Assembly (NCBI GenBank): GCA_000827325.1
Contig: KN832881.1
Span: 1,200,616-1,264,615 of the forward strand
Origin: Oidiodendron maius Zn
Taxonomy: Eukaryota; Ascomycota; Leotiomycetes; Myxotrichaceae
Reading direction: 5' to 3'
DNA: 64,000 bases
Position numbers and translations under genes: made by a program. Positions 11,233 through 22,306 of this stretch are shown here, one piece after another; within the stretch, counting starts at the first letter, position 1; each line of letters begins with the position of its first letter. A model generated the notes under the pieces. It did not search any database, had not been told where the DNA came from, and was given only the letters and a program-made list of their open reading frames with translations.

Positions 11233-11760
11233 ACACTAACTTAGCCAGCCATCACTCCAACCAGGACACTCTAATCCTTGATATTTAGGGAGCCTTTGCC
11301 AGAATTTGGTAGTTTTTAGCCTCAAGAGATCACCTAAAACAGTGACATAAGCTTGATCAAATCGTACTGCCCAATCACCTAGGGCCTTCTCAAGGGTATT
11401 CCACTCTGCAGTCCTCAAGGTCTTTGCCTTTAGATAAGGTTGATTAGAATCGAGGTGACTATTCTTTACTAAAAGGATATCATATGCAATTAAAGAGCTT
11501 AAAGGATATCCGTATTTTGAGTGCCACTAAGTAGATGCATCCCATTACTAAGTGCCATTCTTCTAAGTGTAGTAAAAGTGTATCCCTGAGCCTTATCCCA
11601 GCTCTGAATAGCCTCAAGAAGAGCCTTCTTTAAGCAGTAGGCTGTTTCTAGTGGCTGTGATACCGTGTTAGATGCATTACTAGGCCGTGGTAATGGTGGT
11701 GTGAAAGGGATCTGAATTATCGAATTGGCTAGACTAATCCATTTTTAGGACTGTATTTAA
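11233..11760 (-). mobile_element. pogo/Fot1-like DNA transposon fragment (Tc5-type HTH)
   Basis: The minus-strand frame 11418-11236 ends in a segment like the CENP-B/Tc5-type DNA-binding domain of pogo-family transposases (FWQRLPKYQG followed by ECPGWSDGWL; family pattern W-x-R-L-P-x-Y-x-G ... F/W-S-x-G-W-L). A second open stretch upstream (about 11720-11490) with ALLEAIQSWDKAQGYTF may be its N-terminal part, but stops and a frame change separate them. No DDE catalytic region follows and no terminal inverted repeats were found, so this is a decayed internal piece. The upstream stretch is the weaker assignment. Confidence 0.5.
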
Positions 11761-12009
11761 GCCGGATTCAGGTAAGAAGAGCCTAGATTTGGTCAACATC
11801 TAATCTGTAAAGGAAGTGGATACTGGCTGAAAGGGGTAAATTAGAGGCATCGAAAGGTGTACGTGTTGCTTAGTAATATCGGCACTGCGGTTGATGTAAC
11901 TTAAAGTAAACCCGAAGAGGACAGCTTGAGCCACTGTACCTACGCATCGCAATAGCTATATCACACCACAACTCTGATCTATATCTGGCCGCAGCTGGAT
12001 ACTGGAATC

Positions 12010-14747
12010 ATGACAATATTACGTGGCATTGCTTTGTGGACGAAGTAATTGATTCTACTAGGGCGCGGAGCATCATGATGAAGCAACGGTTTCTGCCGTT
12101 TTTGCTCAGTAGGCTGACCCTCTCTTGAATATCAGAGCTTTCCTGCTTACTTGTATAGTCTTCTTGCAGCTCATCCTCCCATCCAGCTATGCACAAATAC
12201 GGACGACTGTAGAGACAGTGCACAGTGCTGAAGATAGCCCGCATCCGTCGGTGGCAGCTCAGCCTGCTGCCAGCACGCAACCGCTTCAGTCCCACAGTAG
12301 CCACATGACAGATGGTAAGAGCATATGGTGTACACTGATGAAGGTTGCTTAACACATTACAGGTGCTGAACTAGTTGATAAAGCGCTATTTTACCTGCGC
12401 CTCTATGAGCGACAACACCCCCGACCGTCTCGAAGACCGGCTGGAATTATAGGAGCAGCGAGTCACTACTTGTTAGCACTTCTCCCGCGGTTATCTATCC
12501 ATGGCCCTTCGTTAGGTCACTGGCACAATGGACAACAAGCAGCACCAGCACAAGTAGCGGAGGCTGTTCAACTTCTGGGGGAGGCTGCAGAGTTGAACAA
12601 TCATGATGCCATATACCTTTTAGCTCAGATGAACTTCTATGGTAACTTTACCCATCCGAGGAACTACGACCAAGCCTTCTTCAGGTATAATCAACTGGCA
12701 AAGTTGGGCAACAGCTCAGCGCAGCACATGGTTGGATTTATGTACGCTACCGGGTTTGGTGGGGCTGTTGAACGAGACCAAGCAAAGGCCCTCCTATATC
12801 ACACCTTTGCAGCTGAGGGTGGAAACACGAGATCTGAGATGACACTCGCATTTCGGTACCATAGTGGCATTGGAACTACTAGAAATTGTGATGTGGCAAT
12901 TGAACATTATAAGAATGCTGCAGACCAAGCAATTGCCTGGTATCGCTCAGGTCCTCCCGGGGGTATGGCCTGGGTGCCTGACTCATATCGGCTTGCGGAT
13001 GATGAAGGTGGTGTCTATGGCGAAGGTGCCAGTTATTCAAGTGCCGGTCATAACGCGAATAAGGCTGGCCCAACTACGGATACCAATGCTGCTCTAGATG
13101 ATGTTTTGGAGTACCTAGATCTGATGTCAAGAAAGGGGGACTTCAAAGCTACTTTTAGCTTGGGACGAATCCACTACGAAGGCCAGAAGGGACTTCCTCG
13201 AAATACGAAGAGTGCCAGATTGTACTTCACGAAGGTTGCGAAACTATATTGGCAGCGGGACGGCAAAATTATTGGAAGCGACAGACCCCAGCTAGAGAAA
13301 ATTGCTACCAAAGCTGCAGGGTATCTTGGACGGATATTTCTAAGAGGGGAGGGTACGGAGCAGAGCTATGAGAGGGCACAAATATGGTTCAATCGCGGCA
13401 TTGAAAGCGGAGATGCTGGGTCTCAGTACGGGATGGGGCTGATGTATCTTGATGGACTTGGTGTCCCGAAAAACACCCTTAAAGCGCAGGAGTTATTCAA
13501 AACAGCTGCAGATCAAGACTATGCACCGGCACAGGTCGCATTGGGTGCTCTTTTCTTGGACCAGGGCACGAGCAAGGATATTTCAGTTGCCGGCCAATAT
13601 TTCGAATTTGCTGCACGGTATAATCATATCGAGGCGTGGTACTACCTTGCGGAGCTCACCAACCAAGGAATCGGGCGAGATCGCAGTTGTGGGCTTGCCA
13701 CAGCATATTATAAGAGTGTTGCAGAGAAGGCTGAGCCTCTGTTGTCATCTTTCGCAGAAGCTAATCAAGCGTATGAGGAAGGAGACCTGGACTTGGCGCT
13801 GATTGATTACACGCTGGCAGCAGAGCAAGGATACGAGAAAGCACAAGCAAATGTCGCATATCTGCTGGACCAACAGAAGTCGAGATGGTCTCTACCTTCC
13901 TGGCTATCTTTGTCACCGCCACGACCATCATTATTAGATAATGCTGCACTTGCTCTAATATACTGGACAAGGTCAGCAAAACAGACGAACATTGATTCGC
14001 TAGTTAAAATGGGCGATTACTATCTCAACGGAATTGGGACAGAGCCTGATATGGAGAAAGCGGCTACATGCTATATATCTGCTTCTGAATTTCAACAAAG
14101 TGCACAAGCCTTGTATAACCTTGGTTGGATGCATGAGAATGGGGCGGGCCTCGATCAAGATTTTCATCTTGCAAAAAGGTACTATGATCACGCTTTGGAG
14201 ACGAACGAGGAGGCGTATCTACCCGTGACGTTGAGTTTGATCAAGCTGCGGCTTAGAAGCGCTTGGAACACATTGACCCATGGTAGAATCAACTCCATTC
14301 AAGACGAGCCAAGTAAGTTAAGACCAAAACATAAGAGCAGACAGCTAATAGTTTGCAGCACCTCAAAAGCAGTGGTCATTTAGTGAATGGGTCACAAATT
14401 TTCTGAGTGATGACCATCCATATTATGCGGATGCAGACGACGATGACAACTACCTGCCAGACCACAATCACATGCCAGGCGGGGATGCTGATGGCATGTA
14501 TGACGAACTCATTGATGATGGTATTATAGAAAGCCTTATTATTTTAACTCTGGCCGGGGCTTTGATATTCTTGATATACTATCGTCAACAGCGACAATTA
14601 GCAGCACATGGGAGAAATGATGTGGATGTAGGTGGGCAAGAAAACCAGCCAGCAGCTCAAGGGCAGCAACCTCTGGATAGGGGTCTATTTCCTCAGCCTG
14701 GTGATCCAGAGTTTGGACAATGGGTTGCGGGGGGGGTGGGTCATTAA
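12010..14747 (+). CDS. hrd3: HRD3/SEL1L-like ER-associated degradation subunit
   Basis: Partner of the Hrd1 ubiquitin ligase in ER-associated degradation; it recognises misfolded lumenal clients. Exons are 12010-12044, 12136-12314, 12363-14312 and 14359-14747, giving 850 aa (yeast 833). It has an N-terminal signal peptide, many Sel1 repeats (for example AQHMVGFMYATGFG, AQYG-like GSQYGMGLMYLDGLG and ALYNLGWMHENGAGL), and a single C-terminal membrane segment (SLIILTLAGALIFLIYY) followed by a short Gln-rich cytosolic tail. The first exon is inferred: the signal-peptide exon has no ATG and an in-frame stop at 12110, but ATG 12010 splices to it in phase through a GT..AG intron with a CTGAC branch. 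An 8-G run (14729-14736) lies just before the stop. Confidence 0.9.
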
Positions 14748-14952
14748 GACTTGCTGAAGTTGTATTTTACGTGTAGTAACAAAATATACTATATCAAAAA
14801 TCCTAGTGTCCGGTAGACGGGTGGATGTGACAAGCTACATCGCGCTAGTAGATAAACTCGCGACTCTAGTCTGCTTCTGTATCAACGTCAATCTGCGAAT
14901 GTTCACAGCAATGGATCTATATCTTACATTGGACAGCACTGACATTACTAAG

Positions 14953-15893
14953 ATGTCCACGCCTGCTGCCAAACGGCGCAGAATTGAAGCAGCCGCGAGC
15001 ACACTCTCGAAACCATTCCGCTCTCCCTTCAAATCACCCCTTAAAAGCCCGTCTTCCCTTGACAGCACTCGACCAATTACTCCTGCGACTGATGAAACAA
15101 CTTCCTTTGTCCTTTCAGAATGGGCGCCAAGTATCCTGGTATCACCAGCTGTGACACCGCACCCCACCTTAGGCCAGCATAAGAAGGCTCTCTCTCCACC
15201 GGCGTCTATTGCTACACAACTCACTACCGATCCAGACATTGCAGTTTTACTTCGCGCACAGCGAGAGCTAGAAAAACAACTACGAGAGGTTAAGGAGCAG
15301 CTCGAAACCGCAGAGCAGGCGAGGAAGATTGAAAGGGAGAGCCGAAAGACATCTGTTGAAGGTGAGATTGATGGAGAATTGATAGGCCTCATTGAGAAAT
15401 GGAGAGGGGCTAGTCGACAGGCTGCAGAGGAGCTTTTTGGGAAGGTTCGGGACAGAGTTAATCGGTAGGTGTCTTATATGCTGATAACAGTTGCTCAAAT
15501 CTAAGCGCAACTACAGGATGGGCGGCCCAAAAGCGTTCAAAGAAATTCAGAAAAGGCAACAGGAGTTTCACAGCAGATGGGATCAGGAAGAGCAATCCAA
15601 TATTGGATCTGATGAAGATGATGCAGAAGGCAGTAGCCCTGGGAAAAGAGACATCTACGCGGAGTATAGTTTGGACGAGGAAACTGAGAATGAAAAATCC
15701 CAGCGTATAAGAGCTGTGGGAGATACAACAGAGATGCTAGGACAGGAAGACGTGAGTAACCCAGTCACTTGATGCATGAATGATCGGCTCTTACAATGCA
15801 CAGGAGTTCACCATGGCAATGATGCTGCGAACTCTAAACGTGGATCTTGATATTGTCGGTTATGACAAGGTACAGCAGAGATGGAGCGACTGA
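14953..15893 (+). CDS. sfr1: Swi5-dependent recombination protein SFR1/Mei5-like
   Basis: Subunit of the Swi5-Sfr1 (Sae3-Mei5) accessory complex that stabilises Rad51/Dmc1 filaments in homologous recombination. Exons are 14953-15464, 15517-15751 and 15804-15893 (two 52-bp introns, phases 2 and 0), 278 aa. The N-terminus has a basic NLS-like start (KRRRIE) followed by the PFRSPFKSPLKSP segment characteristic of the family. A coiled coil follows (LRAQRELEKQLREVKEQLE). The C-terminus has EFTMAMMLRTLNVDLDIVGYD and ends shortly after, as in Mei5 homologues. Upstream in-frame ATGs (such as 14899 and 14911) exist, but 14953 gives the expected MSTPAAKRRR start. Confidence 0.85.
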
Positions 15894-16371
15894 CTTCAAC
15901 TATAGTGATATCTCAGATATCCGGACTGCTCTCTTGCACTAGCCGTTAGCCAGATTTGAAATGACATATACACATACCTTGGCAAGTGAAGGCCACTGAG
16001 AAAGCGGATAATTACTAGCTATAGGCTTACAGAATTTATGAAATACAGCTTCACAATACCTTCAATCATTATGATAGCGTAATTCTCTTCATAGTTCTCA
16101 GGTCTCTATGCCAAAACATTTAAAGTATCAAATACTTGCAGCACATTGTTCCTCATCCTCTTCGTATCAACTCATTCATTCCTAAGCTCCTGGCATACCC
16201 ACTGCAATTTGTAACATATAGCACACAGATTCGTCAAATATTTAGGTACCTCATGCTGATTATAAATTCATAAATCAAGTAAGACTAGAGCGAGTAGTCA
16301 CGTCATCCTAGATCCTTTCACTCCGTCATTTGGAATCCACGCAACGATTCCTTCCTCGCGTTTTGGAGTAG
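15894..16371. other. Convergent intergenic spacer, sfr1 / urease
   Basis: AT-rich 3' region shared by two converging genes. No open frame of note. Confidence 0.5.
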
Positions 16372-19193
16372 TTAATAAACAAATGCAGTCTGTGTCAGCG
16401 GCAAACTGGTAGCAGCTTCACAAGTAGCATGCACGCCGTCAGCTTCAACTCTGTAGTTTTCGGGGTCAACGGTCATCCTGGGCATTGCATCATTGAATTT
16501 CATATCCTTCTTGCCGATATTTCTGCAATTCTTGACGGCCTCGACTCGTTTCTTCAAATTGTACGATGATATTGCACCACTGCTGATGGAAGCCGCGGAA
16601 ACGAAAAGGACAGAGGTGGACGGTACAAGGGTCGCAAACATAGGCCTTGTTATCATCGGTTGAACGGTCGGAATCGATGCGTTTGGATCGCCCTATTTTC
16701 CCTTAGATCTAAATGAAGAGAGAACGAGAAAAAAAATATTGCCGGGATTCAAACAACGTACCATATTTGCATGGGATATCATTCCGCTCTTGATGACCGT
16801 TGTCGGCTTAGTTCCAAACCACGCTGGATCCCACAATACCAAATCGGCCAGTTTTCCTACCTCGACGCTCCCAATTACATGGCTCATGCCTTGTGCTATA
16901 GCTGGATTGATCGTGTACTTACTCACGTACCTCTTTACCCTGAAGTTATCAGCCCCAGTTCCCTCATCTTCCTTCAGAGTTCCACGCTGGATTTTATTTT
17001 TATGCGCAGTGTTCCATGTTCTGAGGATCACTTCACCGCACCGGCCCATGGCTTGCGAATCAGAAGACAACATACTGATAGCCCCAAGATCGTGTAGAAC
17101 GTCTTCGGCCGCAATTGTCTCGGCACGAATTCGAGATTCGGCAAATGCGATATCTTCCGGGATGTTCTTGGACAGGTGGTGACAAACCATCAGCATGTCG
17201 AGATGTTCATCTAGTGTATTTCGGGTGAATGGTCTTGTTGGATTTGTTGAGGAGGGCAGGACATTAGCATGTTCAACTACACTGATAATATCTGGAGCGT
17301 GGCCACCACCAGCTCCTTCCGTATGATATGTATGTATGGCACGGTTCTTGAAAGCAGCAACCGTGGATTCAACAAAACCTGATTCGTTGAGTGTATCGGT
17401 ATGGATGAGAGCCTGAACGTCAAGTTCATCGCAGACTGTGAGACAGGAATCAATGGCAGATGGTGTTGTTCCCCAATCTTCATGAAGCTTGAGACCACAT
17501 ACTCCAGCGGTTACCTGCTCACGCAGAGCTATAGGGGAGCTGTCGTTTCCTTTACCTGTTATTCCGACGTTCAAAGGTAATGAATCACAGGCCTGAAGCA
17601 TCTGCCGAATATAGTTTTTGCCAGGAGTACAAGTTGTAGCACTTGTTCCAGCACTAGCCGCCATTAGCACTGCCAGTGTAACTTAATCCAGCGCACCTAC
17701 CTTGGGCCTGTACCTCCTCCCAGAATTGTCGTGATGCCAGAACATATGGCCTCCTCTGCTTGCTGAGGGCAGATAAAGTGAATATGTGTGTCGAATCCAC
17801 CAGCTGTAATTATCTTGCCTTCCCCTGCAATGACATCTGTGCAAGATCCCACAGCCATGTTCGGACTGACGCCATCCATCACGTCAGGATTGCCGGCCTT
17901 ACCAATGCCTACAATAATGCCATTTTTGACACCAATATCAGCCTTATATATCCCACTCCAGTCGATGATCAGCGCATTGACGATTACCAAGTCCAAAGAA
18001 ATCTCATCAGAAACACCACTTGCTTGGCCCATTCCCTCTCTTAAAGTCTTCCCCCCTCCAAATTTGCATTCGTCACCATACGATGTCAAATCTTTCTCGA
18101 CCTTGACCCAGAGGTCTGTGAACCCAAGCCTTATAATGTCGCCAACTGTAGGTCCGAACATCGTGCAGTATGCGGTCCTGTCCATCTCAAACTGACTAAT
18201 GTGTCCGGTATCTCCAACAGGCGATGGAGTGTGCGCAAAACCGCATTGCAACAACCTCGCCAGAATCTCATCAGTTCGACCAAAGTCCACAACTCCTGTT
18301 GCTATATTATTCCCACCCTGAATAACTCTCTTTCCACTAATCTCAACTAATGTCACGGTCTTTGTATCTCCAGGCTCAAAACGGACAGAGGTGCCGGCTG
18401 GGATATCTAGTCGATAGCCGTAGGCTTTTATGCGATCGAAATCAAGCTGAGGATTTGTTTCGATAAAGTGGTAATGTGATCCAATCTGCTAAAATCAGAA
18501 TGACGCATTCCCATTAAACAGTATCTTACTTGTATCGGCCTATCCCCTTTGCTCGTGACCTTCAACTTGATCCTCTTTCTCCCCTCGTTTAACACCACTT
18601 TAGCCTTAGCGCACACCACAGCCCCAGGCATTTTGGTCGTCTCGTATTCCTCTTCTTTCGGGAGGGGGAAAATGCTCTGGTCTGGGATTGGCAGGAAACT
18701 TCCATAGAGGGCTTTGGCGAGGTCGCCATCGTCTGTGCTTATGGGGTGGTGAACTGTGACGAGATAGGATCCTGTAGGGAAGGTTCCCTCAACCATGAGT
18801 TCTGTCAGGGTGGAACAGACCGACGGCTGGACATGCCGACGCCCCAACATTGTTGCCCCAATAGACATGAGATCCGCTACGGTGTAATTGCCATCGCGGA
18901 TCAGCTTTGGCGAAGAGATTAGTTGGGTTTGGACGTTGGTAGGACAGACCGACCTCTTGGAGATTGTTCGCAATCAATGCCTTAGGTCTGGTCAATACGT
19001 GTTATCCCATGACAAGAGAAGAATACTTACAACTGCCTCCGCGTGATTGAGCCTCACGCCTCGAGCAAGTCGGCGCTGAGCAAGGAAACCCAGCTGCGAG
19101 ATGGCGAGTTTATCTACCTTTGTCTAGTCAGTGCCTTTGTCTCGCATCAATACCAGAGCTGGGCGGACAGACTTCTTTGGGTATGAGATGCAT
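16372..19193 (-). CDS. ure1: Urease (fused gamma-beta-alpha, nickel enzyme)
   Basis: Cytosolic urea amidohydrolase producing ammonia and CO2. Seven exons: 19193-19173, 19117-19031, 18980-18954, 18904-18530, 18485-17701, 17653-16762 and 16692-16372, giving 835 aa, the normal fungal/plant length. All phases agree. The gamma part begins MHLIPKE then [19 protein letters not shown]; the beta part contains [17 protein letters not shown]. The alpha part shows the Ni-binding HIH (FDTHIHF), the carbamylated lysine context GLKLHEDWG, His ligands in [10 protein letters not shown] and [15 protein letters not shown], the flap HH in VCHHLSK and the Asp ligand in DSQAMGR. The enzyme therefore looks catalytically complete. 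The first coding exon is only 21 bp. Activity needs nickel and the UreD/F/G accessory proteins, which are not in the window. Confidence 0.97.
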
Positions 19194-19202
19194 TTTGCAC
19201 GC

Positions 19203-19238
19203 CGGTACACTCGTCGGTACACTCGTCGAAGCACTCGT
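19203..19238. repeat. 12-bp tandem repeat, three copies, in the urease 5' leader
   Basis: Two identical copies of CGGTACACTCGT are followed by a third, diverged copy (CGAAGCACTCGT), beginning 10 bp upstream of the urease start codon, so very likely in the transcribed leader. Confidence 0.85.
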
Positions 19239-19320
19239 TGCCCAAGCAATGGTACTTTGAGCTTACTTCCTGACGTGCCTTTTTATGGTGTTTTCCCCAC
19301 CTCGATCGAAGTTGGAAAGC

Positions 19321-19358
19321 GATAAGCGTTGCCAGGGTGTTTAGTAAAAGCAGATAAG
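19321..19358. promoter_or_regulatory. Paired GATAAG sites upstream of urease
   Basis: GATAAG occurs at 19321-19326 and again at 19353-19358, about 130 and 160 bp upstream of the urease ATG. In filamentous ascomycetes, AreA/NIT2 GATA factors activate nitrogen-scavenging genes through paired sites at this spacing. The sites are seen directly. Their use for urease is inferred. Confidence 0.55.
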
Positions 19359-19799
19359 GATTTGAGACATCCAAATACCCCGCATTACAGGCGATCAATT
19401 AGCCAGTCGCCCTGGTGGCCCCTGGCCATTGATGCAATATGTTTCGAGCGGCGTAAATTGTATCAAACGTATATTTGTACTTGAGAGGGAGTTCCAGGTA
19501 CCGAGATACTAGGTAATTTCTGTACATTCCAGTATTACAGCCGAACACCGCCCTGGGTATCACTTGCATGCAGTATTTCCATCCCAACCAGTCCTGAACC
19601 ATATATCGCCAGTGTCATCTCCCGAAGCCCCCCAAGACAATCGGTCCCACAACTCTTGCTAGAACAAACGAGCTATAACGCCAAGATCATACCCTTTTGT
19701 ATGCAACGCCGTAAATGCAACACCGCTAAACTTGTTTGGCGTTTACTTATGAAAATCCAGGAAATGCTTTTTTTATAAACCTTTGCCCTGAAAAATTAC

Positions 19800-21730
19800 T
19801 TAGCAAAATCCAAAGGGAAGGTTGGAAAACGTACACTTCGACCTCCGACGGCTGCTGGCATCATCTGCAAGTACGTGCTGCTCACCAGATAAATCTTGAA
19901 TTCCCCTCTGAGCTAAGTGATCCCGGCTCAGCTCATCTTGGCTTGGGGAGATCTCGTTGCCCAAAACAGAGGCGCGAGGATTGAGTGTTGTGGCCTCTGC
20001 CACCAAAGCTGGTCGAGGCTGGAGGGGTATCGAACCCGGAGTTGCAGGACTATACCGAGCTGCAGGAGAGCGATGAAAGATTCTTCTAAAATCCGAGCTA
20101 AAACTTTGCATTCTGGTTCCAGCAATCTGTACACCTCCCTCCTCGTTAACTGTAACTCGAGAGCGCAGCCTCCGTAAGTTTCTTTCGCGGCGGACGATCG
20201 AATTAGTGATTCGAGCCGGGCAATAACCAGCCGGCAGGACGCTCTTCTTGCACATTGGACATAGAGAGCTATTATTGGATAGAAAAGAGTCGATACACTC
20301 AGGATGAAAAATGTGGCCGCAGGGAAGTTCTCGAATCGGGGTTATACCAGATTTGAAGTCTTCGAGGCAAATGGGACATGTCGGCTGTGAGTAAGGCAGG
20401 AATTTGTGAGCGAGTGATGAGTGATTGGAGGCAATTTCGTCGCTAGATGATGATCTGTGTTCTGGACTCGGTAATACCTCACGGGCTTGGAGTGTCTCCT
20501 TTGCAGTGTGCGATACTTCCCTCGAGATATCAGGACCCACGAAGTTAGTCAGCCCGGTTGACTTCTCCTCCTCGTAATTATAGGTAAATAGAGGACACTT
20601 TTCGATAACTTCCTGAGGTACGGTGAGCCTTTTGATACCCAAAGCCTCAAGGTCCACCTCTCCATTAAGTATCCTTCGACGCAACGAATTTCGACGGGCT
20701 CGTTGTATTAAGTGCATTGCGGCGGATGTCGCGCCTAGCATAAAAGCGAGTATACCGACGACTATTAGTAGAAACACCCAAAGACTAGGTAGGTTCGAGG
20801 AGTTAGAGGTATCGATTGCAGTGTACAACCTGACGTAGTCCCTCGGATCAGTACCCGGCACTTCCGATATGTCATGGCCGTTAGGAACATCAGTCATATT
20901 CCCGGAGTATAGACTCAGCTCGTGCATTAGCTGATTACCAACATCCGTTGGAAGAGCATATATCGGAAAGGAGTTCGCCGACCTCCACCGCCCGCCATCG
21001 TGGAGGTCCCATGCCGGTGAACTGATGGGAGGAGGCTGCGTGCTTCCACTAAGTGTCGTTCCATTAACAGTCCAGTTGCCTACGAGATAGAAGAGGAAGG
21101 CTCGTGCTGGGTCTAGACGTGCCGCAGCCAGATATGCCTGTGTGCATTCGACACTGATCCACGGGGCGATTGCGATTAAAGTAAAGTCGGTGGGAGGGAG
21201 ATTGGCCTGTCGAGTGACGTTGGAAGGAACGTATTGGCTTGATATGTTACCACACGGATCGCCGTCTTCCAGGTCGGGCACATATAGGAAGCCCGTTATG
21301 GTACTACCTGCAGCTGCATTGTGAGTTGATAGGGTTTGTAGTATGTCGTGGTCGAGATGCTGGGAGAAGGATATGTCGGGCTGTTTGTACGTATTTCAGT
21401 CAGAGCCAGCTACGAAGAGGTCTAGGTAAACAAACGCTTAATTCTTGCACAACATTGTCGATGTCTTGCACAGACGTCGCATTGTACCATTCTCCATTTG
21501 GGCAGAGTAGCCTGTGAAGTGTCAGCCTACCAGGATATCGGGAGAGGGCTTGGCACGAGAGAGAGAGCGGCTGAGAGAGAACGAGATAGAGGAGCGGATA
21601 CGTACACGAAGGTATCGACACCACTTATAGCTATGTAAGAGTCGTAAGCATAGAACGGTGCGAGTATGGGGGGAGTGAGAGGTGAAGGCGATCGGTCAAG
21701 ACCCCAATATACTGAAGGGCCTCTGGGCAT
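19800..21730 (-). CDS. PA-TM-RING type E3 ubiquitin ligase
   Basis: Predicted membrane ubiquitin ligase of the endomembrane system. Exons traced: 21730-21606, 21511-21436 and 21380-19800, giving 593 aa from ATG 21730. The lumenal part contains N-glycosylation-type sequons and a protease-associated-like segment (ITGFLYVPDLEDGDPCG). One membrane helix follows (LWVFLLIVVGILAFMLGA), then a RING-H2 finger (CPICLEDF ... CGHIFHPEC ... CPMC; C3H2C3 spacing intact). The N-terminus is unresolved. A lumenal domain needs a signal peptide, so one or more exons probably lie between 21731 and about 22127, where a coding-like piece (AIITLRTPSFDNV) can splice in phase. The 94-bp intron 1 is rich in GA repeats. 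Function is inferred from the domains. Confidence 0.82.
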
Positions 21731-22306
21731 TCTTGGCAGGGTCCATCGAGTGGCGTGCCGGGAACATCGTACATCACGCTCCGTACAACGCGTATAAAGG
21801 ACCAGGATAATGAGAAACAAGAATTACTTACACATTGTCGAAAGAAGGTGTGCGGAGGGTGATTATTGCGTCTGGCAAGAATCCATCCAGGTCCCGAAGT
21901 CATTCAAGGATGGCGGTGGCGTACGATGTGCAGGATGAGGAGGGGACTCGGCGACTTGGGACTCGAGTGAATTTCCACCCCGCCGGGAGGGTTAGATCGT
22001 GCTGGAGATGGCCTCCAAATCTCGTCGTCGGGTTTGGATGTATTCTTCCATACAGCCGTTGACTGAATCCTTATATCCTCAATCAGCATCCCGCGCACAG
22101 AAATCTGGAACATTGCTGGAGCAGACATGTTTGAGCCTTACTCTGTGTTTATGCCTCAGGCTTAAATATTGTTGTGTGATTGGTGAGTGGCAACGACGCG
22201 CCGGAACCACACTACCTGAGACGATGCGGTAAAGCGTTATAGAGGCAAGCAGAGCTATTCACTATTGCACATCCTCTCTAGTTTCCCTCAGTCGGGCATC
22301 TTTACA
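21731..22306. promoter_or_regulatory. RING gene 5' exon(s) and divergent promoter with ada3
   Basis: Minus-strand open frames here (for example from ATG 22127) may encode the missing N-terminus of the RING ligase; I could not find one consistent splice chain. The remaining bases separate two divergent genes. Confidence 0.4.

Larger units (their letters stand above)
19194..19799. other. Spacer between the RING gene 3' end and the urease start
   Basis: Both flanking genes run leftward. The stretch holds the urease leader repeat and GATA pair, described separately, and otherwise no gene. Confidence 0.5.

Noticed and set aside
19203-19238. Tandem repeat considered as a CRISPR-like or mobile-element end
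   Set aside because: Units are directly adjacent 12-mers without spacers in a fungal 5' leader; a simple tandem repeat explains it.
20020-20045. A TATCGAACCC string resembling the tRNA T-arm (B box)
   Set aside because: It lies inside the RING ligase coding exon, and no matching A box, acceptor stem or anticodon arm surrounds it.
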